The notes under the pieces are model-generated. The model was not told the DNA's origin. It saw only the letters and a program-made list of their open reading frames with translations, and did not search any database. DNA of 64,000 nt from Gigaspora rosea (taxonomy: Eukaryota > Glomeromycota > Glomeromycetes > Diversisporales > Gigasporaceae). Position numbers and translations under genes: made by a program. Positions 56,464-64,000 of this stretch are shown here, one piece after another (the stretch's first letter is position 1; the number at the start of each line of letters is the position of its first letter). Where the stretch lies: positions 101,764 to 165,763 of the forward strand of contig QKWP01000603.1 in NCBI GenBank assembly GCA_003550325.1, read 5' to 3'.

Positions 56464-56498
56464 AACTGCTGCTCGATACGAAGTATCGAGGCAGTTTT
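56462..56498. other. Strong hairpin after the possible exon
   Basis: AAAACTGC, a TG bulge, CTCGATAC, loop GAA, GTATCGAG, GCAGTTTT: two perfect 8-bp arms with a 2-base bulge, followed by a T. It overlaps the stop codon of the candidate exon. It could act in RNA 3' end structure or be a tiny mobile hairpin. Confidence 0.7.
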
Positions 56499-56786
56499 TG
56501 TCTCGAATCAGTTCGGATTAAGCATGTGACATGCCGATCCAGTCATATTGTTTGATCGTTTGATAAAGTTGAAATGTAGTAAGTATGAGGTATTGTGGAA
56601 AGAAATGGGGTAATGGGAAATTAGAGCATAGTTAGGTATGTATGAGGTAATTTGTGCAAAGTATATATTGATAATGTCAGGGTATGTGGGAAATGTAACC
56701 TTGTTTCTTCTGCGAACCCGAATTTCATTCTGGTTATATCGACCCGCCCCCCTACCCCTAGCAATGCTCGGGGTTCCACTATGACC

Positions 56787-56900
56787 TGTCGGACGACAGT
56801 CATACAGGGGTATGGCCGAGGCATGAGTTTTATAGCCTGTCGGGACGACAGCTTTATACAGATATCACAGTCCGCTTTGCATGGCCTGTCGGGACGACAG
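56787..56900. repeat. Three 14-15 bp palindromes, ~50-bp spacing
   Basis: CTGTCG(G)GACGACAG at 56787-56800, 56837-56851 and 56886-56900; starts are 50 and 49 bp apart. The sequence between them is not repeated. The palindromes are GC-rich in an AT-rich region and lie 280-390 bp upstream of the CRN start codon. Confidence 0.85.
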
Positions 56901-57069
56901 TCAAGTAAAGCCAAAGTAAATTAGTCTAAAAAGTATATACGATGCTACTGCATCAGATATGAGAGACAAAACAAAAACTTATTTAATACCCATGATTTTC
57001 GGCCCACTAGCCAAATACAGATCAACTGACCGGCCGTATGACCGAAAAATGTGTAATATTATCATATGT

Positions 57070-57079
57070 TATATAAATA
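57070..57079 (+). promoter_or_regulatory. Candidate TATA box of the CRN gene
   Basis: TATATAAATA, 101 bp before the ATG at 57180, in a plausible position for a core promoter. Confidence 0.45.
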
Positions 57080-57179
57080 CCCACACCGCAGACGAAGAAT
57101 TTTTTTCGACTTAATATTTTTTTAATCTGGGATATTCATAAAATATATCAAACGTATTTATAAACAAAACATAATAGCC

Positions 57180-60100
57180 ATGCTCTATGTCGAAAATATA
57201 GTATTTTGTCTCATTCTTGGTGAATTTCCAGCCAAAAAGTATAATTTTACAGTTGAAACCGATAATCTCATCTACGTTTCGCAACTTCAAGAGAAAATAT
57301 GGTCCAAAAACCAGAACTCTTTAGCCGGTGTTGATGCCAAGCATCTCCAATTATGGAAGGTTGAAGTTCCTATCAATGATGATAAACTTAATAACGCAAA
57401 TATTGACGTCGAAAAAGAGCTCGAAGGTGTGGAGATGTTTCCAGCAGACCTAATTTCGAAATACTTTAATGGAAAATTCCCTGTTGCCTCTACAATGAAC
57501 GTTCATATAAATATCATTGTACAAGCACCAATTACTGGTGAGTGTCACCTAACATACATGTACAGTACCTATCAAACGATACACGGTCGGTTATATGATT
57601 TAATCTTCTTTTTTCATATTAAAGTGGGATTTTCCCAGCAAGTTCGTGTACAAGGTACAGTGTCTCCAATTGAATGACTCAAGTATATCTGTAATTCTGT
57701 ATTATAATTCATTGGAACTCGTATAGATGCGGTTAATTGGCGTGACATTGAATCAATTTATAATTGGATAAAAAATTTGAAGCGTTCAAATGAAATTGCA
57801 TCAACCAAGGCATGTTCTACATATGTCCTATTTTTGCTGTTTCTTATTGCACGCTAATTTATAAACTTTATCAGTTAGTGGATACGTATGGTGCCAAGTT
57901 TCCTTTGCAGGGTCGAGATGGGACAATGGAAATATTATTTAAAGGCAGTGAAGGAAATAATGGAATTTGCCAACGGTTTGAAAACCGCAGGACAAAAGAC
58001 CGAAACAACCATCATATCCCTATTCTGGCTAATGGACCAGGCACAGGAAAGAGCCGCTTTCTCCAGGAATTACCAATTTTACTACACAGCCAAGCTCGAC
58101 AATATACAAATGATAATACACTTCTGGATTCAATCGAAAATCGAATGTTCACTATCAATGTCACATTTGGCAATGCTACTCCTGCAACAGTGGAAGATGT
58201 GCACATTGGCCAAACATTAGTTGCGCTACGAATACTTTTTGAACATTTTATAGCTGGAGGAGGGTCTTATAATTATAACCAATTTCTAAAAAAGTATGAT
58301 CAAACTTCACAGTTCTCAATCAGTGATGCACTTGATGTCGTTCTCAGAGATGTTAATACCAATAAGGACGATGACACTAAAATTAACTTTACCGTCATCG
58401 GGATTGACGAAATAAACCATCTGTATGATTTGTATAATAAGGAGTTGGATCCCCGACAAAATCCAGTTCGTTTAATCGTGCATGCCGTTGGAAGTTTAAA
58501 TTGCAGTGGTGGGAATACGAATATATTCCATGTACCAATCTTAGCCGGAACTATTCAAGGTCCTCTTAAAGAAATATTCAGAGAATCAACATTTCTTTAT
58601 TTATGCTTACCACTTCGTTTTCTTCGGGATGAGGAGGTATGGAATATTAGTAGAAATATTGCTAATTCCGATTATCTGGAAGAATACATCAATAGGTGTA
58701 CTTTTCGTTTCTGTGTTAGTGATCTTGGTGGTCAGGTTCGAGCTTTAGAGTTATTCTATTCCATTTTGTCAAGTCAAGTTATGCAAAAAACAAACCATGT
58801 AGATTATGTATATACCATTTTAAAAGTTAAGGATTTACTTATACAACTAGGGATGGGTTCGGTCAGCTAGGTCAGCTATCGGTCAGCTATCATCGACTAT
58901 CGACTACTAGCCGGCTATAGCCGGCTATAGCCGATAAATTACTTGATCAATTTCTTAATCAATTTTTCAATCAAACATATAAACAAGTGCCAAATAATTA
59001 TATTTTTATGTTATACAGCTATACATATTAGAGTACCCTAGGGGTGGCGAGAAAAAAGTTTGGGTCACATGCTGTAAACAGCCAATCAAAATAATCAAAA
59101 TATTGAAGATCCGATCTACATTTCAAAACAATCCAATTCTGGTCAAATTTGAACAGTAGATCATTTGGCCTATTGGAGATGAGTGTGGGCAAATTTTGAC
59201 CGTCAAAATTTCACAATCACGTGATTTTTAGCCAATAAATAACGAGATCGGGTGTAACGTAACACCAGCGGAAGATCAAAACAAAACGTTCGCTTTTTCA
59301 AATTTGATAAGAAATCACCTTTCGCGCTCTAACAAAAAAAATTCCTTGATCAATTCTACTAATGTTTTGCTAGCATCAAGCCCTATAGGAACCCTAGCAC
59401 TAACTTAAACGATCTTGAAGTTTTTTGGGCATAGTCACGTGACAGTGAAAAAGTGACGGCGATCCTGGGGAAGATGGAAGATGCTAGGGTATTTCTTTCA
59501 ATAATTCTATATAATTTGTACACTTCATGCTGAATTAAACAATAATTATGATTTATCAGCCAGGAAATTAAAAATTTGGTATCGGCTAACCGGTCAGCTA
59601 AGCCGTTATAGTCGACTACATCGACTACGGCTATAGCTGATCGGCTAGCCGACTATTAGCCGACCGAACCCATCCCTATATACAACGATATCCGTTTAAG
59701 AGATATGCAAATATCATAACACCAGCAATTGTACATGCTATTCTTAATATTCCTGTGAAGGAATATTATAAAGCTGATAATGATGGACGGTTAAATTACA
59801 TTGACCTTTCATCACAAGGCATGTTAAATCTAGAACAAACACATGATGGCTTTTACGTTCGTATGCCATACATTTGGTTTGGATATTGACATCATACAAC
59901 AAAATATGGGGTGACTTTTGGGATGTTATGATCGATCAAAAATCACACGTTTATTGGCAGGAGTTTGAAGAGTTCAACATGCGATTCTGGACTTTACGTC
60001 TTCGACTTCTTAAAGTATTAAACAAACCAATAACAATACAAGAGCTCTTTAGAGGTGCATTTGGTATTAAGCATAATTCATATTGTACATTTCAGCTCCC

Positions 60101-60790
60101 CAGTGTTGATTCAATACAATATCAAAAACTTAAGTTTCGGTATCCCGACACGGTGCAGGATTTACACTTGTCACCTGGCACAGTGTATAACAATTGTGCA
60201 GGAGCTCCATGTGATCTCTTTTTTTTCCTGGGTAATTACCTTTTTGCCATCCAAGTCAAATCTTCAGATGTTACAGCACAACGACCTCAGACTTTAGATG
60301 AGAAGATGTTGAAGACTGAGTATGATAAGGTCAAAAAAGCATTTGATAAATTGAAGAATTCATATGGAGGAGAATTTCCTATTAAGAATTGGGTTCTCCT
60401 TATATGTACAAATGGACCAAGGACGACAAATTCTTTGAATTTATTAAAAGAAAATTGTTTCGTGGTAGATTGTGAAAACTTCAAGGATTTCTATGGGTAT
60501 ACATTTTCCAGCCGTGCTGAATTTTCTGCAGGTATGAGTTTATAACTTGTGTTTTAAAATATCTTTATATCATTATGTAACCTTTTATGTTTGTCCGCCC
60601 GCATAGCTAACGACGCGATAGATGCCAATACTGCTAAGGATTATGAATTAAAAACAGTTAGAGGTATGGGGAGAAAATTGCCAAAGAAATATGTGAAAAA
60701 AGGCCTTATTACGATGAAGATGATCTATATAATAAGGTGAACATAGAATTAGAAGCAAGGAAAAGGATTAAGGTCATAAAACATATATAA
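57180..60790 (+). pseudogene. Crinkler (CRN) family gene, interrupted
   Basis: Exon 1 (57180-57537) encodes the Crinkler ubiquitin-like header (VFCLILGEFPAKKYNFTV, LQLWKVEVPINDD, MFPADLISKYF). A tiny exon (57625-57654, or only its last 12 bases) and exon 3 (57727-57809, NWRDIESIYNWIKN) follow. Exon 4 from 57875 encodes a P-loop NTPase: Walker A GPGTGKSR (about 58034-58057) and Walker B TVIGIDE (about 58391-58411). After an 831-bp MITE (58848-59678) the same frame resumes. One frame change lies near 59870. The next part holds FWTLRLRLLK and a PD-(D/E)XK-like site, Asp at 60213 with QVK at 60252-60260. An intron (60532-60606, GTATGA...CATAG) precedes a last exon with helix-hairpin-helix text (VRGMGRK, RPYYDEDDLYNKV) and one more frame change near 60682. 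CRN proteins are secreted or host-translocated effectors in some lineages and possibly nucleic-acid-acting enzymes here. This copy seems non-functional. Confidence 0.85.
58848..59678. mobile_element. hAT-type MITE inside the CRN gene
   Basis: Ends TAGGGATGGGTTCGGTCAGC and the inverted CGACCGAACCCATCCCTA, flanked by a perfect 8-bp duplication TATACAAC (58840-58847, 59679-59686). Subterminal arms repeat CGACTA, CAGCTA and GCCGGCTATAGC in both orientations. The centre is unique and contains TAGGGGTGG-like text at 59038. No ORF. A perfect duplication suggests a fairly recent event. Confidence 0.92.
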
Positions 60791-60834
60791 TTAATAGCAA
60801 TTAAGAAGAATTATGATAATTATAAGTGAGACAT

Positions 60835-61330
60835 CTAAAAATGCTATATTGAATTCGCAGAATTATGCATGTATCTAGATTCACAAAAACGACCTACGGT
60901 TGAACTTTTCATAATAAGTTTTCTGAATTGCATAGTCTTGTGAAAGAGTCTGAATATAATAAATGAGATGAATATAACGATTTAATAAAAAATCACAGAT
61001 AATTAGTGAATTTATGGCTGCTGATAAAAGAATTCCAGAGCTTTTAATAATTTTAAAAGAATCATAAATTAATTAATATAAGTGATATTGTTCAAAAATA
61101 TAAAGTACGGAATAATCAACATAACAAATATGATATGTGCGACCAAAATAAAAAAAGGAAAAACCAATCTGACATGTGTGGTATGAGTAATTATATTTAC
61201 TATTAATATAATATTATATTTATCTATGTGATGTAGGATCCGCTCCTATTAGTTTTGAAATTCCAGTTGACTTAACAGTAATTTTACAGATCGAAAAGAC
61301 AGAAACCTGGTCAAGGATAATATACTACTT
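60835..61330 (+). pseudogene. Kinase C-terminal remnant
   Basis: Plus-strand text in shifting frames: CYIEFAELCMYLDSQKRPTV (the C-lobe end with the Arg-Pro pair), FSELHSLVKESEYN, SEFMAADKRIPEL (compare FLDADKIIKSL in the kinase tail at 17800), then an intron-like GTATGAGTAATT...GTGATGTAG (about 61181-61235) and APISFEIPVDLTVIL. Looks like the end of another member of the kinase family, without its start. Confidence 0.4.
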
Positions 61331-62885
61331 GCATTAGGTTCGTCAGTCATTAAATAGGAATGCTACTTGCAGTTAGCTTATCAGTTATGTAAATGGATTA
61401 AACGATTAAAAGCGTTAGGTGGATAACGGATTTATTGCAGGACGAATTCAGTCATTTTTGACGATTTATTTAATATATTAAAGAAATATAGCACTTAAAT
61501 TGGTTATATAATATTGTTTAATTTAAAGTGTAATAAACAATAAATCATTGAACTTTTATAATATATGCCTTTAAAAAAAATAATGGTAATTTTATTACAC
61601 ATTAAACGTGTAACCTAACATAAATTATGATTATAACTCAATACTTGCTAATGTTTATTTTTACATCTACAGTAATCATTCCATTCGAATGTGTTCTAAC
61701 CAACATGAAATATAAACGAATACTGTATATTAAGATGTTCCGATTTTAGAACCGAAAATCCACGTGGATGATATTGTATTTTACTAATAAACTAAGTGAA
61801 TATTAATAGCTTCACTTTTGCTCGAAAAATCCCAAATCTTCATAATTCAATATATTTAATATGCAGTAATTATAAGTTTATGATCTCGCGCAGTTGTTTG
61901 TTTGGTAAAAAATTTTATCGATACATTTAAAAGAAGTAATTGCTAAGAATTTAAAAATAGCAAAAGAATATTACTGTAAAAGTGAAAACCATTTGAAAAA
62001 ATGATTACATTGGAAATTAAAATTGGTCATTTTAGAAAATTTTGAGTAACTTATTTATGACGGTAATATTTAAGAATTCCTAACAATTGGAATAAGCGCA
62101 AGCCTAGAAATACATTCTTAACTAGTTAGAAATTAACGGGTTTAAGTGTCATGGTTTAACCAAAAAATTATAAATCGAAATAACATCAAATACGTGAAGA
62201 ATTGTTCTTTATTGTATTTTGCAAATTTCTAAGTAAGCGATTCGTAAGTTGGGATTATATAAATTTTAGGGATGGTAAAAAAAATCATTTAAATAGTTTT
62301 TTTTTTACATTTTTATTGGTTTAAACCTTTTTAAAACATCAACTCTGATGCTAAGATTTTGCTGAAGCCAAAAATAATGGATTTGATTGGTTAATTTTAA
62401 TCGTCAGCTGAAAAATTTTTTTAAAAAGGGCGGTGCTATAAAATTTTGAATTTATTAAATATTACATAAGAAATACATTTAATCGCTTTAATTTTTTTAT
62501 CAAAGCTATTGCATTGTTAAATATATAATTTGACTACAACATTTCATTCCGTATTAGTTTTATGTTTTGGTATTGAATGCCCAAGCATTAACACTGTGTA
62601 AACCTTATTATATAAGTTTTGCGAATGAATTAAAGGAATACAATGCATCAATAATTCATCTTTTTCATATCAATCATTTTATTATCGCCATCATCGAACC
62701 ACTCATCATCTTAAATTCTTCGAATTCTTAAATTTTGTTTCTTCGTAATAATTGCATTTTTGAAAAGATGCTTTTCGACCATGTTCCACATAATATTCCC
62801 TTTTAACTTTGTGTGGCATATAATATTTATACTTATCGTTAGACCGAAAGATCAATGACAACATCATGCGGACCTATGAGCTCAT
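61331..62885. other. No supported gene
   Basis: 1.5 kb of AT-rich DNA without recognised coding or repeat structure. Confidence 0.5.
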
Positions 62886-62893
62886 ATTAGAAT

Positions 62894-63006
62894 TAGTGAT
62901 GCCTGACGAAATGACGAAACCTGACGAAACCATAAGTTTCGTCAATGACGAAACTTGACGAAACTTATGGTTTCGTCAGGTTTCGTCATTTCGTCAGGCA
63001 TCACTA
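62894..63006. mobile_element. hAT-like hairpin MITE, 113 bp
   Basis: Almost perfect inverted repeat of TAGTGATGCCTGACGAAAT with internal GACGAAAC units. Flanks ATTAGAAT (62886-62893) and ATTAGAGT (63007-63014) match at 7 of 8 positions and fit nTnnnnAn. Confidence 0.88.
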
Positions 63007-63014
63007 ATTAGAGT

Positions 63015-63340
63015 TAATAAGTCTAGCGACTTCAATTATAATAAAGTTACACAACTTGTCTTACAGTAAAGATCGCATGAAAATTGATATGACGAACTGA
63101 ATAATAATTTTAGCAAATAATTATTGGCTAGTTGAGATAATTATTGATACTGTAGTTTTACTTTAAACTAATTATGAATTAAATAAATTGCGCTATGGTC
63201 TGACGAACGAGATGTCATAAAAAACAAAATTTAGACCATTAGCACTTGAATACCATTCAGGTAGATACAATAAATTAAACATTTCGAATCAATAATTTGT
63301 CTATTTATTTCTATATATTTTAATCAACTGTTCAATATTC
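63015..63340. other. No feature seen
   Basis: AT-rich sequence before the compositional change at about 63345. Confidence 0.5.
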
Positions 63341-63344
63341 AATA

Positions 63345-63509
63345 CAGAGAGATCGGATCTACACTCTACCGCGTTCCGGTGCCGGGAGAGTGCTAAAAAA
63401 GAAATAAGAAGGTATTATACAGAAGAAAGGCAGGTTTAAGAGCTTAAGAGGTCTCGGAATAGGGGCGAAAGCCCTAGTACCAAAGAAAAGGAAAGTTATA
63501 GATTGGAAT
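63345..63509 (+). other. Probable 5' untranslated region of a retroelement
   Basis: Abrupt shift from AT-rich DNA to mixed, G-rich plus-strand sequence at about 63350, with CGCGTTCCGGTGCCGGGAG at 63371-63389 and GGTCTCGGAATAGGGGCGAA near 63450. It leads directly to the open ORF at 63510. LINE 5' regions begin in this way; no flanking duplication can be tested because the element continues outside the window. Confidence 0.45.
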
Positions 63510-64000
63510 ATGAGCAAGTCTCAGGAAAAACGCGTAAAGACTCATGACACCAGGTCGAAATCTGCGAACGAAGTAGAGGAAACGTATGTCGCGCAGGAAG
63601 ACTCAGTGGCCCAGGTAAACCGAGAACAGAGACAAGAACAGAACGTAACTACCTCTAGTGATGTATCAGCAAAGTGGTCTGACGAAGTGGACTTGGAGTT
63701 CTCTTTGAGTGAGGACCCAACGGACACAGTCTCAAGTAATTCTGACAAATTGGGAAATTTGCCGGGAAGTTTGGAGGAACTTTCTGGAAAGATTGCGGAA
63801 AATTCTGACGTAATGAGTGCAGATATGCAAAACAACGATCTAAATCAGAACGTGGGTAAAACTACGATAATTCCGGAGAAAAAATCATCAGAAATCCGTC
63901 AATGGTCTAGTTTATTCACTAAACTAAAAAGTGGCAAAGCAACATACTCTAACTTTGCTCCTAGAGACAGAATTCACACAAAAAACGATAATGCATTAAT
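63510..64000 (+). CDS. Open ORF at window edge, probably LINE ORF1
   Basis: From the ATG at 63510 the frame is open for 163 codons to the end of the window, with no stop. Text is hydrophilic and acidic: SKSQEKRVKTHDTRSKSANE, QVNREQRQEQNVTTSSDV, DLEFSLSEDPTDTVSSN, LPGSLEELSGKIAENSDV, then a more basic SEIRQWSSLFTKLKSGKA and NFAPRDRIHTKND. No catalytic domain yet. The base composition differs from the flanks but resembles the LINE at 26.8-31 kb, and the position after a G-rich leader suggests a full-length LINE 5' end. It could instead be a cellular gene. The minus-strand ORF at 63542-63835 is its shadow. Confidence 0.6.
   Translation, partial: MSKSQEKRVKTHDTRSKSANEVEETYVAQEDSVAQVNREQRQEQNVTTSSDVSAKWSDEVDLEFSLSEDPTDTVSSNSDKLGNLPGSLEELSGKIAENSDVMSADMQNNDLNQNVGKTTIIPEKKSSEIRQWSSLFTKLKSGKATYSNFAPRDRIHTKNDNAL

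Noticed and set aside
56462-56498. Bacterial rho-independent terminator
   Set aside because: The hairpin and following T run resemble one, but the context is a eukaryotic nuclear genome; kept as a hairpin only.
56787-56900. CRISPR array
   Set aside because: Three short palindromes with ~35-bp gaps mimic a repeat-spacer pattern, but repeats are only 14-15 bp, there are no cas genes, and the host is a eukaryote.
60055-60484. Two ORFs inside the CRN 3' coding region
   Set aside because: They are shadows of the nuclease-like frame in other frames or on the other strand.
63542-63835. 97-codon minus-strand ORF
   Set aside because: Antisense shadow of the open plus-strand ORF from 63510.

Overview
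The window looks like nuclear DNA of an arbuscular mycorrhizal fungus (Glomeromycotina, Rhizophagus-like). It is strongly AT-rich and gene-poor with short introns. It also carries gene families typical of that group: Sel1-repeat/kinase genes, a Crinkler (CRN) protein, a TET/JBP-type 2-oxoglutarate oxygenase relic, and many DNA transposons and LINEs. This assignment is inferred from gene content; no marker gene such as rRNA is present.

Layout. 1-8.3 kb: MITEs and a complete but dead 4.5-kb hAT element (2556-7034, 8-bp target duplication). 8.4-11.2 kb: a pogo/Tigger transposase relic split by two younger hAT-type MITEs, each with a visible duplication. 12.2-14 kb: a broken TET/JBP-like oxygenase beside a foldback element. 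14-17.5 kb: a second hAT transposase relic invaded by repeat-rich elements. 17.7-19.9 kb: a Sel1-repeat ORF and a protein kinase on the minus strand. 20-26.8 kb: foldback elements, a Sel1 fragment, minisatellite-like DNA and a tRNA-headed SINE. 26.8-31.1 kb: a dead APE-type LINE. 32.1-35.3 kb: a MULE-type MITE, a foldback and an intact Tc1/mariner element with an uninterrupted DD34E transposase. 35.5-38.1 kb: a second Sel1-kinase locus, cut off by a 2-kb repeat-ended element. 41.6-42.3 kb: a clean three-exon gene of unknown function. 44-52 kb: foldbacks, a second SINE and a dead 5.8-kb Tc1-like element carrying several nested insertions. 52-55.9 kb: an intron-bearing MULE-like transposase relic. 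56-61 kb: a CRN gene (ubiquitin-like header, P-loop NTPase, PD-(D/E)XK-like nuclease, HhH tail) interrupted by an 831-bp hAT MITE with a perfect 8-bp duplication. 63.3-64 kb: the 5' end of an open ORF, probably LINE ORF1, running off the window.

Most of the structure is transposon-in-transposon. Target duplications allow the order of insertion to be read at several sites. The signals I find least explained are: a foldback core module shared by four elements with different ends; two SINEs whose 3' ends keep a hairpin with different stem sequences; a triplet of 15-bp palindromes spaced about 50 bp apart upstream of the CRN gene; and a probable GC-AG intron plus tiny exon in that gene.
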